Positions 1 through 8,385 of a stretch of DNA of 64,000 nt are shown one piece after another. Position 1 is the first letter of the stretch. Every line of letters starts with the position of its first letter. The stretch comes from Novosphingobium sp. MD-1 (GTDB lineage: Bacteria; Pseudomonadota; Alphaproteobacteria; Sphingomonadales; Sphingomonadaceae). The notes under the pieces were generated by a model, which worked only from the letters and a program-made list of their open reading frames with translations, was not told where the DNA came from and made no database searches. The stretch spans positions 62,001 through 126,000 of the forward strand of contig NZ_BBXA01000029.1 in NCBI RefSeq assembly GCF_001014975.1. The letters run 5' to 3'. The position numbers were made by a program, and so were the translations under genes.

Positions 1-23
1 GGGCGCCACGCATCGACGAACCG

Positions 24-59
24 TCCCTGTATTGAAAACGAGCATTTTCAATACAGGGA
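24..59. repeat. Perfect 15-bp inverted repeat upstream of recombinase
   Basis: TCCCTGTATTGAAAA (24-38) and its exact reverse complement (45-59) flank a 6-bp spacer. A third copy of the half-site, TTTTCAATACAGG, lies at 122-134 and runs into the ribosome-binding region of the recombinase gene. Such an arrangement fits a recombination (res/crossover) or operator site bound by the adjacent serine recombinase; binding is inference. Confidence 0.75.
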
Positions 60-140
60 AGTGAGCTGTTTCGAAAAATAGCTTGCTCCTAATTTCGATA
101 CAATACATAATTCGTGACATATTTTCAATACAGGTGTGTC

Positions 141-716
141 ATGTCGCGCGTATTTGCATATTGCCGTGTCAGCACGGTTGAACAAACCCACGAAAACCAG
201 GTTCTCGAAATTCAGGCTGCGGGTTTCCAACTCGAACCGAGGCACATCGTCGCTGAGACGGTTTCAGGCTCGACGCCAGCAATGGAGCGGGAGGGCTTTC
301 GCAAGCTGATGGACCGGCTCGACTGGGATGACGTTCTTGTCGTCACCAAGCTCGACCGTCTGGGGCGCAATGCGATGGATGTTCGCGCCACGGTCGAGAA
401 GCTCGCTGAAATGCGTGTCCGGGTTCACTGCTTGGCATTGGGCGGTGTGGACCTGACCAGCCCCGCCGGCAAAATGACCATGGCGGTGATCGCAGCCGTC
501 GCGGAGTTTGAACGCGACCTCTTGGTCGAGCGAACCCAAGCGGGCTTGTCGCGCGCGAAGGCGCAAGGGAAGAAACTGGGTCGTCCTAGCGCTCTGACGG
601 TTGAGCAGCAGCAGGCCGTCCGCCGGCGGCGCAAAGAGGGGGCGTCGCTTGGTGAACTCGCGAAGGAGTTCGGGGTTAGCCGGTCCGCAATTCAGCGTGT
701 TGAACGGGCGCAATGA
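141..716 (+). CDS. Serine recombinase (resolvase/invertase family)
   Basis: This 191-aa protein is a small serine recombinase of the resolvase/invertase type, which cuts and rejoins two DNA sites through a covalent phosphoserine link. The N-terminus YCRVST carries the nucleophilic serine, LDRLGRN the active-site arginine block, and EFERDLLVERT lies at the start of the long E helix. The C-terminal 45 residues form a helix-turn-helix (LGELAKEFGVSRSAIQRV). ATG 141 was chosen over the in-frame start at 114 because the family begins right before the CRVST strand and AGG sits 6-8 nt upstream. A third copy of the upstream palindrome half-site overlaps that ribosome-binding region, so the protein may control its own expression. 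It probably belongs to the mobile element that carries the island; no transposase is seen. Confidence 0.93.
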   Translation: MSRVFAYCRVSTVEQTHENQVLEIQAAGFQLEPRHIVAETVSGSTPAMEREGFRKLMDRLDWDDVLVVTKLDRLGRNAMDVRATVEKLAEMRVRVHCLALGGVDLTSPAGKMTMAVIAAVAEFERDLLVERTQAGLSRAKAQGKKLGRPSALTVEQQQAVRRRRKEGASLGELAKEFGVSRSAIQRVERAQ

Positions 717-1072
717 GCTGCGCCAGATGTGCGAGCAGTTCGACAGATGCGCTCTGGGTCATGAATTGGCCCAAGCTACTCGGCATTTAACCGGTCAGAG
801 CTTGGTTCGCGATAATCTTGATTGCGGAAACGTACCTATTCGGGTTTGCTACGCCTTACGGTGCCCGAAACCCTGCAGCATCCAGGCTCGCCCGTAATTC
901 GCGAAGTGAATGACAGTTTTTGGCGCCTTGGTGCACAAGGCTGAAGTTCCTGATTCGAGGAAAATTTAGAGAAGCATTTGTGCGCGCTTACCTTTCACCA
1001 ATTACGGGGCGGACGGGGGTTGTTGATCAGAGTTCCTGATGATGCCATCAGTGGAACTCGCAAGTTCCAGCG
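717..1072. other. Intergenic stretch before the defence operon
   Basis: No convincing gene is visible in these 356 bases; the open frames are extensions or shadows of the recombinase. The stretch presumably holds the promoter of the downstream operon. The word AGTTCCTGAT occurs at 945-954 and 1031-1040, and a related palindrome TGGAACT-CGCA-AGTTCCA lies at 1052-1069, directly before the ATPase start codon, which could be operator sites. Confidence 0.5.
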
Positions 1073-2596
1073 ATGATCACGATAGAAAAGCCTTCGATGA
1101 AACCCTGTGAGGACGAAGCCACCGCCGACGCGACACCGCATGCCTCGTCGCTCATTCAGAGCCTGCGAGATATTGGCTATTCCTGCGAAACGGCTCTGGC
1201 GGACGTTATCGACAACTCTATCACGGCCGGTGCGCGCAGGATAGAAATACTGTCCCAAGTAGATGGCGGTGATCCGGCCCTGGCCGTTCTCGACGACGGC
1301 ATGGGAATGACCCTTGCCGAGCTGATCGAGGCCATGCGTCCAGGCAGCAGAAATCCCCTTGCCGAAAGGGCCGGACACGATCTGGGGCGCTTCGGGCTGG
1401 GGCTAAAGAGTGCGAGCTTCTCGCAGTGCAAGCGACTCACCGTCGCTTCCCGCAGGGATGGCGTGTTCGTTGGCGCGACCTGGGATCTGGACGAGGTTGC
1501 CGCCACCAACAGGTGGGAGGTGCGCCTCCACTCCGAACCCGGCTCGATTCCGTGGGCCGACCGGCTTGGCAAAAACGGCACCCTCGTTGTCTGGCGCTCG
1601 CTCGACCGCCTGTCCGGCGGCCTCGATAACCAGCCACGCAAGCGCGCCGAGTATCTGAACCGGGCGATCGCGAGCGCGGAGCGGCACATCCGGCTCGTCT
1701 TTCACCGTTTCATGATGGAGGACCGGCCGGGTTTGGCCATCTCGCTGAATGGCCGCGATCTGGAACCCATCGATCCATTCGGCACCCGGTTTCCATCCCA
1801 TCAGGAAGACCGGCCAGACCGGCTGGAACTTGGCAATGGAGTCGTGGAATTCCAGTGTTTCACGCTGCCTCATCACAAATCCATATCCAGGGCCGACTGG
1901 GAAGACCTCGGTGGACCGGAGGGGCACCTTAGGACCCAGGGTTTTTATGTTTATCGTGGCCGCCGCCTGATCATCGCGGGAAGCTGGTTGGGCCTCGCCC
2001 GTCAGACCGAGTTGACCAAGCTGTGCCGTATCCGGGTCGACATCCCCAACACCATGGACGCCGACTGGAAGATCGACGTCAAGAAGGCGTCCGCCCAGCT
2101 TCCTCCAGCCGTGCGAGAAAGGATGCGCCTGCTGGTCGAACGCCTGACCCAGACATCAAAACGGACTTACCGGGGACGCGGGCAGAAGCTCGTCAACACC
2201 GAGTACATGCCCGTCTGGCAGCGGGTGCAGAAGGACGGGGCCATTGTCTACAGTCCGGACCCCACGCACCCGGTGTTTGCCGATTTCTCGGCCCGGCTTC
2301 CGGCGGAACTGCAGGCGGACTTCGCGAGCCTGATAGGGCTGATCGGATCGACGGTGCCTATCGCGGCGCTTCATTCCGACTTCGCCGGTTGCCCGGAGGA
2401 AATCGTGGCCGACCAGGCTGATGCGGAGGCCATTCGGCAAATGGCCGAGGCCATGGTGCCAAGGCTGGTCGCGCAGGGGACGGATCGTGATCGCATCCCG
2501 GATATCCTCCGGCAGGTCGAGCCCTTCCAGTCGGCATGGGCCGTCGCGCAGCCACTGATTGACGAGATTATTGAACGGGAGACGGGACATGTCTGA
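1073..2596 (+). CDS. MutL/MORC-like GHKL ATPase of a defence operon
   Basis: The 507-aa product has an N-terminal GHKL (Bergerat-fold) ATP-binding domain. The N-box reads ETALADVIDNS (residues 39-49), the first glycine box DDGMGM (74-79) and the second GRFGLGLKSAS (105-115), the pattern of MutL, MORC and Hsp90 ATPases. The C-terminal half matches nothing I recognise. MutL-like ATPases of this kind are known from restriction-like operons together with Z1, PD-(D/E)XK and AIPR proteins, which is the order found here. It probably acts as an ATP-driven clamp or sensor on DNA. The start at 1073 is uncertain; an in-frame ATG at 1097 is also possible. The stop overlaps the next gene by 8 nt, indicating one operon. 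Confidence 0.88.
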   Translation: MITIEKPSMKPCEDEATADATPHASSLIQSLRDIGYSCETALADVIDNSITAGARRIEILSQVDGGDPALAVLDDGMGMTLAELIEAMRPGSRNPLAERAGHDLGRFGLGLKSASFSQCKRLTVASRRDGVFVGATWDLDEVAATNRWEVRLHSEPGSIPWADRLGKNGTLVVWRSLDRLSGGLDNQPRKRAEYLNRAIASAERHIRLVFHRFMMEDRPGLAISLNGRDLEPIDPFGTRFPSHQEDRPDRLELGNGVVEFQCFTLPHHKSISRADWEDLGGPEGHLRTQGFYVYRGRRLIIAGSWLGLARQTELTKLCRIRVDIPNTMDADWKIDVKKASAQLPPAVRERMRLLVERLTQTSKRTYRGRGQKLVNTEYMPVWQRVQKDGAIVYSPDPTHPVFADFSARLPAELQADFASLIGLIGSTVPIAALHSDFAGCPEEIVADQADAEAIRQMAEAMVPRLVAQGTDRDRIPDILRQVEPFQSAWAVAQPLIDEIIERETGHV

Positions 2597-5339
2597 CGCC
2601 CTCGACAAGCTTGATGGTGTGGTCTCCCAGCTTGTGGCGGGCCAGGAGCGCCCGACCGAGGACAGCATTCGCGAGACGATAGCGCTCATGCGGGTGTCAC
2701 CCATGTTCGCCGATGTTACCGATGAACAGGCGGAACTTCTCGCGCGCCAGGTCGAGGAGCGTGTGGGGATCAGCATGGGAATCGGCGCGGTTGTGAGCGA
2801 CGCCGAATGGGTCCCATGGTTGAACGATGCGAAGGCGGCAGGGCGGATCGATCCTTACTACTGGAACCGGTACCGCAGCCTGCTGCAGAAGAAGCGTCTC
2901 CCGCGGGACGTGATCGCGTCCACAGACGAGGTGACAAACCGGATCCTCGACCGCATGGGCAATCCCCACGATACCAATCCGTGGGATCGGAAGGGCATGG
3001 TCGTTGGCCATGTCCAGAGCGGGAAGACAGCCAACTACACCGGCCTTGTCTGCAAGGCCGCCGATGCCGGGTACAGGCTGATCGTTGTCATCGCGGGCAT
3101 TCACAACAACCTGCGCAACCAGACTCAGGCACGCATCGACGAGGGCTTTGTCGGGCGCGACACCGGCCGCCTCGAGAAACGCGATACCCGTGACAAGCCG
3201 AAGATCATCGGTGTCGGGACCTTCGATGACCGGCGGGTTCCTGTCAGCCTGACCACGACCCTCAAGGACTTCAACAAGGCCACCGCGACGACCAACACCA
3301 GCCAGATCGCGTCCTACAAGGAACCTGTGGTGCTGGTGATCAAGAAGAACTCCCGGACGCTTGCTAACCTTGTCGACTGGCTGCGGGAACATAGCGTGGG
3401 GCGCTATTCCGAGATGGTCGATCAGCCGATGCTCCTGATAGATGACGAGGCCGACAACGCCTCCATCAACATAAAATACGGCAAGGAGGAGGTCTCGCGA
3501 ATCAACGGCCAGATCCGTGATTTGCTCGGGCTGTTCCGGCGCAGCTGTTACGTTGGTTACACCGCCACGCCGTTCGCCAACATCTTTATCGACCCCGATT
3601 CAAAGGATGAGATGGACAAGCAGGACCTGTTTCCGCGCCATTTCATTATCGGGCTCGATGCGCCCAGCAACTACTTCGGAGCCCGCAAGGTCTTTCTCGA
3701 CGGTGTGCCCGATGGGGAGGACGAGAGCCCGCTTCATCTGCGCTATATTGCCGACAACGGCGACCTGCTGCCCGTGAAGCATCCAATCGGCCATCCGGTG
3801 ACCGAGCTTCCGGACAGCATGGTCGATGCGCTCAGGGCATTCCTCGTCGCCCGCGCCATACGCAACCTCAGGGGGCAGAAGGCGCAGCACGCCTCCATGC
3901 TGGTGAACGCCTCCCGGTTCACGGGCATTCAGAATATGCTGAGAAACCGGCTGATCGAGCAGTTGAGGACGATCGAGGACGCCGTTCGCGTGGACGGTGC
4001 CAGGCCGGATGCCGATCGCAACCCGGTAATCGCGGCACTGCGGGATTGCTGGGCCATGGAATATGCCGAGGCCTGGCCCGACTGGAGCGCCGTCCGCGAA
4101 GCCCTTTTGCCGGTGTTGGCGTCCGCGACAGTGATCTCCGTTAACAAGGATTCGCCGGGCAGTCTTGATTACGACACGACTGGCGAGAACGGGCTTACCG
4201 TTGTCGCTGTTGGCGGCTTTTCACTCTCCCGGGGCCTAACCCTCGAAGGGCTGACGGTATCCTACTTCCTGCGCAACTCGATGATGTACGATACGCTGAT
4301 GCAGATGGGCCGGTGGTTCGGATACCGCGCCGACTACGAGGATCTTTGCCGGGTCTGGATGCCGGAGGAAGCCGCCTCTTGGTACGCCCACATCGCGGAG
4401 GCGACCGAGGAGCTTCAGCTCGAGCTGAAACGCATGGAACAGGCCAATGCCACCCCGATGCAGTTCGGCCTGGCGGTCAGGAGCCACCCAAGCGCCCTGA
4501 TGGTGACGGCCCGGAACAAGATGGGCTCCGGCGTCAAGCATGTTCTGGTCGGTCTCTCGAACAGCTTTGTGGAAACCACGCGGCTGGGATTGGCCAACAT
4601 TGCCCACAACCGGCAGGCGCGGGATCGCCTTTTTACTGCACTGAGGGATGCGGGCTTGGACGAGGAACGCGCGATCCCCGTTCCTGGCGGCAAGCTCTTG
4701 CGCGAGGTTCCATTCGACATTGTCGACGGTTTCCTGCGCGATTTCCAGAATCATCCCGACTCGCCGCTCAGCGCAGTCGAGCCCATCCGCCAGTACATGG
4801 GAGACCGGCGAGTGGATGAGTTGGGGAAATGGGATATTCTGATCACATCCCTCAAACCCTCGACGGAAAAACCGGTCGAGAATATTTGCGGATGGAACTT
4901 GGTTCCGATCCGCCGCTCCATTGGTGCCGACGATCTTCCTAGGGGCATCCTTTCCGTAAGTGGTCCCAGTTCGCGCGTGGCTTCACGCGGCATGGAAATG
5001 GCCGGACTCACCGACGAGCAAATAGCTCTCGCGAAGAAGGATTTTCTGGGAGGGCAACCGGAGCCTTCCGGCAAGGCGCCGAATTACCCTGACAATATTT
5101 TCCGGGCGCAGCGGGGAAGCCCACTTCTGTTGCTCTACAATATCCGGATTAAGGACGACAAGGTGGCGGAACCCAACAAAGCCCTGCTGCCTGGGGAACC
5201 TGTCGTCGGCTGGGGCATCAGTTTTCCTGTGTCCTCGCGGCCGGACCAGAAGGTCGAATACATTTTGAACACGACCAAGCTTCGCGAGCTTTTCGGCGAC
5301 GACGATAATGACGAGGACGGGGGCGACGATGGCGAGTGA
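2589..5339 (+). CDS. Z1 domain protein (superfamily 2 helicase-like ATPase)
   Basis: This 916-aa protein is a Z1-domain ATPase, a helicase-like family found in DNA defence operons. Walker A is GHVQSGKT at 140-147, Walker B LLIDDEADN at about 282-290, motif III YTATPFANI at about 323-331, and the arginine-finger motif QMGRWFGYR at about 571-579 followed by DYEDLCRVW. These are the diagnostic Z1 motifs. The start ATG 2589 lies inside the end of the ATPase gene and has a GGGAGACGGGAC ribosome-binding region; the longer frame start at 2559 would overlap more and lacks family similarity. It probably couples ATP hydrolysis to DNA translocation or unwinding for the nuclease encoded next. The C-terminus is acidic. 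Confidence 0.93.
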   Translation: MSDALDKLDGVVSQLVAGQERPTEDSIRETIALMRVSPMFADVTDEQAELLARQVEERVGISMGIGAVVSDAEWVPWLNDAKAAGRIDPYYWNRYRSLLQKKRLPRDVIASTDEVTNRILDRMGNPHDTNPWDRKGMVVGHVQSGKTANYTGLVCKAADAGYRLIVVIAGIHNNLRNQTQARIDEGFVGRDTGRLEKRDTRDKPKIIGVGTFDDRRVPVSLTTTLKDFNKATATTNTSQIASYKEPVVLVIKKNSRTLANLVDWLREHSVGRYSEMVDQPMLLIDDEADNASINIKYGKEEVSRINGQIRDLLGLFRRSCYVGYTATPFANIFIDPDSKDEMDKQDLFPRHFIIGLDAPSNYFGARKVFLDGVPDGEDESPLHLRYIADNGDLLPVKHPIGHPVTELPDSMVDALRAFLVARAIRNLRGQKAQHASMLVNASRFTGIQNMLRNRLIEQLRTIEDAVRVDGARPDADRNPVIAALRDCWAMEYAEAWPDWSAVREALLPVLASATVISVNKDSPGSLDYDTTGENGLTVVAVGGFSLSRGLTLEGLTVSYFLRNSMMYDTLMQMGRWFGYRADYEDLCRVWMPEEAASWYAHIAEATEELQLELKRMEQANATPMQFGLAVRSHPSALMVTARNKMGSGVKHVLVGLSNSFVETTRLGLANIAHNRQARDRLFTALRDAGLDEERAIPVPGGKLLREVPFDIVDGFLRDFQNHPDSPLSAVEPIRQYMGDRRVDELGKWDILITSLKPSTEKPVENICGWNLVPIRRSIGADDLPRGILSVSGPSSRVASRGMEMAGLTDEQIALAKKDFLGGQPEPSGKAPNYPDNIFRAQRGSPLLLLYNIRIKDDKVAEPNKALLPGEPVVGWGISFPVSSRPDQKVEYILNTTKLRELFGDDDNDEDGGDDGE

Positions 5340-6309
5340 CAATCCCTGGCACGGCCTGACACCCGGCGGGATCGATGCGCGACGTGTTGATCCGTCCGGG
5401 CGTCAGGACTTCTTTTGGGTGGTTTCGGGGAATGCCGAGGCGGGCCTGCTGCTGCGGCTGGCCGATGACACCGCCGAGGTGCGACCATTGCCAAGGATGC
5501 GCAATCTGGATCTCGGATATCGCGAAGTCGCGGGAAAGCCGTCGCTCGTGCTCCTGCTCCGGGATGCTGAACAGAAGGAGCTCTTTGCCAGTCTGTGTCA
5601 TGACATCGTTCGCGCCGGGGAGGCAGCTACGGGTAATGGGGACGCCTTGCAGCGGGCGATCCGGAGGACAATGCGCTGGCACCATCTTCTGCGCGGCGGC
5701 AGGCTTGGGCAACTTTCGCTGGAGGAACAGCGAGGATTAATGGGCGAGTTGCGCTTTCTTGGCCACCTGGTCAATCTGATTGGCCCGAGGGCGGCAATCG
5801 AGGCATGGAAAGGGCCCTCAGGCTCGTCCAAGGATTTCGAGCTCGAGGGCTGCCTAGTCGAGGTGAAGGCGCGGCGCGGGGCGTCGAAACCCCATGTGCA
5901 GATTTCTTCCGAGGATCAACTCGCTGACGTACCCGGATGCCGCCTCTTCCTGCTTGTCAGTCCAGTCGATGCTGTTGTGAAGCCACAGGGGCAGACCCTG
6001 ACAGACCATGTCAGGGAGCTCGACCGCCTATTCTCCGTTGCGGAGCCGGAGGCATACGACCTTTGGGAAGAGGCAATCGCCGGGACTGGCTTCGATTTCG
6101 GTGATGACTATTCTGAACGGCGCTGGGTAATCGGGGAAAGCCAGTTCCACGAGGTGATGGAAGGCTTTCCACGCGTGACGCCTCCGGTGCCAGCGGGGGT
6201 GAGTGGCATCAGGTACAGTATCGGGCTTGATGCGTGCGCCCCATATGTTGTCGAGGCGGATGTTGTGGATGAGCTGATTGGTCGGGAGGCCGGCTCATGG
6301 ACGAACTGA
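5329..6309 (+). CDS. PD-(D/E)XK nuclease of the DUF4420 type
   Basis: The 326-aa product fits the PD-(D/E)XK motif family (DUF4420) that accompanies Z1 proteins. The catalytic signature is SSKDFELEGCLVEVK, with D169, E178 and K180, preceded by a conserved helix glutamate in GLMGELRFL (E140). It is therefore the likely DNA-cutting subunit of the operon. The start ATG 5329 overlaps the end of the Z1 gene by 11 nt and follows GAGGACGGGGG; an upstream in-frame ATG at 5308 is less likely. The stop overlaps the AIPR gene by 13 nt, so expression is translationally coupled through four genes. Target and cutting conditions cannot be read from the sequence. Confidence 0.87.
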   Translation: MASDNPWHGLTPGGIDARRVDPSGRQDFFWVVSGNAEAGLLLRLADDTAEVRPLPRMRNLDLGYREVAGKPSLVLLLRDAEQKELFASLCHDIVRAGEAATGNGDALQRAIRRTMRWHHLLRGGRLGQLSLEEQRGLMGELRFLGHLVNLIGPRAAIEAWKGPSGSSKDFELEGCLVEVKARRGASKPHVQISSEDQLADVPGCRLFLLVSPVDAVVKPQGQTLTDHVRELDRLFSVAEPEAYDLWEEAIAGTGFDFGDDYSERRWVIGESQFHEVMEGFPRVTPPVPAGVSGIRYSIGLDACAPYVVEADVVDELIGREAGSWTN

Positions 6310-8363
6310 CTGAATTTCATCGCGAGTTCATCGCCGACATCCAGGGTGGAGCAGACGCGGAGGGCATGATCACCGCTGACGCCTTCATGGAAAAAGTGAT
6401 CGATATCCTCGACGAGGCCGGCGAGGCCAGCTCACTCGCGCAAGGCTATTTCAGCGGCGAATTCTCGGGAAAGAAGGTTCAGGTGGATGCCTATGGATGG
6501 GATCCCGGGGACGACGAGGGCGTGCTCAGCCTTGTCATCTGCGACTTTGTGCTGTCCGAGGAGCCGCAATCCATCGATGCGGCAGGAATTAAGCGCCAGT
6601 TGCGCCGCCTCGCGGATTTCGTGATCGCGGCTAACAAGCGGGATTTCAGGGAGCGTCTCGAGCAGACAAGCAACGGATTTGTTGTGGCGGACTTGGTCGC
6701 GCGGGCATGGAAGCATGTCAGCAAGATCAAGCTTATCCTAGTGACAAACAGGATCAATAAGGCGCGCACAGACGCGCAGCCTATTGGTTCGTTCGGAGAT
6801 ATTCCGGTCACCTCGAATGTCTGGGATCTCTCACGTCTTCAACGGTTCGTTTCCTCTGGGCAGACGCGTGAGGACTTGGTGATCGACTTTGCCGAGGACT
6901 TCGGGGAACCCATCCCTGTGTTGAAGGCCTCGTTCGAGGGGGCGCCGCTGGACAGCTATTTGGCTGTTGTGCCTGGTGACCAGCTTGCAGCGATCTATGA
7001 CAAGTGGGGGGCTCGACTGCTCGAGGCCAACGTCCGGACGTTTCTTCAGGCGAGAGGCAAGGTCAACCACGGCATCCGGGACACTATCCGCAATGAGCCT
7101 GAGATGTTCTTTTCCTATAACAATGGCCTATCGGCCACGGCCGACAGCGTCGAGATCGCGGACCTTGGAGAGGGCCTGCTGCTCATGTCGGCAGCGAATT
7201 TCCAGATTGTGAATGGCGGTCAGACAACGGCCTCGATCCATGCCGCGAGAAAGAGTGCGCCCGACAGGCTCAAGGACGTTTTCGTCCAGATGAAGCTGAC
7301 TGTGGTTCCGCCGGGAAGTCCCGAGGAAATTGTGCCCAGCATCTCGAAATTCGCAAACAGCCAGAACAAGGTCAACGCGGCCGACTTTTTCGCCAATCAT
7401 CCCTTCCATATCCGCATGCAAGAGTTCTCGCGCCGAGTGCTGTCGCCGGCGGGGGATAGCAGCTATCGCGAAACAAAGTGGTTCTATGAAAGAGCCCGGG
7501 GGCAGTACGCCGACGAGAGGTCCCGCCGCACCCCGTCGGAGCGGAAAAAGTTCGAGGCGGAATTCCCCAAGGACCAGTTCTTCACGAAGGTCGACCTCGC
7601 CAAGTTCGAGAACTCGTACCGTTGCAAGCCTCATGTCGTGAGCCTTGGAGCGGAAAAGAACTTTGCCGATTTCGCCAGGCTGATTGGAGCTGAGTGGGGA
7701 AAGGATGGCGAAACCTTTGATGAGGTCTGGTTCCGGCGCCTCGTTGCGAAGGCGATCATCTTCCGGAACCTTGAACGACTAGTTCCCGCTCAGCCATGGT
7801 ACGTGAAAGGCTATCGCGCCAATATCGTCACCTATGCTTTCGCGAAGGTTGTGCACGACGCTGAACAACTAAAGAGGGTTGTGGATCTCGATCAGGTCTG
7901 GCGTCTGCAGCGCGTGCCGGTTTTGCTGGAGCGGGCTTTTATCTCGGCTGCGGAAGTGGCCAACGAGGTCATCGCCAACCCCCACGCCGGCATGCGCAAC
8001 ATTAGCGAGTGGGCGAAGAAGCAGGGCTGCTGGGCGGAGTTGGCGAAACGCAAGGTTTGGTATGAACCGGAGTTCGCCGACACCCTCATCGATCCGGAGG
8101 AAGCCAGGGCGAACAAGCGTGAGGAACGAAAGGAGCGTCAGGCCAGAAGTGGCGTGGCGGCCCAGCGGGAGGTGGTTCTACAGGGTGCCGAATACTGGCG
8201 GCAGGTTCTCGCATTCGGCGAATCGATCGGCAAGCTGGATGCCAGGGAAAGCGGAATTCTGAAGGCTTGCACCTTCATGCCTACGCGAATCCCGACTGAA
8301 CGGCAGAGCCAGGCCGCCTTGGCGATCGTTGAAAAGCTCGAACAGTTCTATCCGGTGGAATAA
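6297..8363 (+). CDS. AIPR family protein (abortive infection phage resistance)
   Basis: The 688-aa protein is an AIPR-domain protein, first noted for lactococcal abortive phage infection. The family hallmark IVNGGQTTAS is present at about residues 302-311, followed by the conserved segment with SKFANSQNKVNAADFFANHPFH. The C-terminal third, rich in charged residues, is less characteristic. ATG 6297 lies within the end of the nuclease gene. It is the last gene of the four-gene operon; 22 bp downstream the methyltransferase gene ends on the opposite strand. AIPR proteins are thought to be effectors or nuclease-linked factors of defence systems, but the biochemical activity of this one cannot be inferred. 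Confidence 0.92.
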   Translation: MDELTEFHREFIADIQGGADAEGMITADAFMEKVIDILDEAGEASSLAQGYFSGEFSGKKVQVDAYGWDPGDDEGVLSLVICDFVLSEEPQSIDAAGIKRQLRRLADFVIAANKRDFRERLEQTSNGFVVADLVARAWKHVSKIKLILVTNRINKARTDAQPIGSFGDIPVTSNVWDLSRLQRFVSSGQTREDLVIDFAEDFGEPIPVLKASFEGAPLDSYLAVVPGDQLAAIYDKWGARLLEANVRTFLQARGKVNHGIRDTIRNEPEMFFSYNNGLSATADSVEIADLGEGLLLMSAANFQIVNGGQTTASIHAARKSAPDRLKDVFVQMKLTVVPPGSPEEIVPSISKFANSQNKVNAADFFANHPFHIRMQEFSRRVLSPAGDSSYRETKWFYERARGQYADERSRRTPSERKKFEAEFPKDQFFTKVDLAKFENSYRCKPHVVSLGAEKNFADFARLIGAEWGKDGETFDEVWFRRLVAKAIIFRNLERLVPAQPWYVKGYRANIVTYAFAKVVHDAEQLKRVVDLDQVWRLQRVPVLLERAFISAAEVANEVIANPHAGMRNISEWAKKQGCWAELAKRKVWYEPEFADTLIDPEEARANKREERKERQARSGVAAQREVVLQGAEYWRQVLAFGESIGKLDARESGILKACTFMPTRIPTERQSQAALAIVEKLEQFYPVE

Positions 8364-8385
8364 GGTGACCATTGCCCAGCCCGAA

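Noticed and set aside
601..897. 98-aa frame after the recombinase
   Set aside because: It overlaps the recombinase end in another frame and lacks motifs or a ribosome-binding site.
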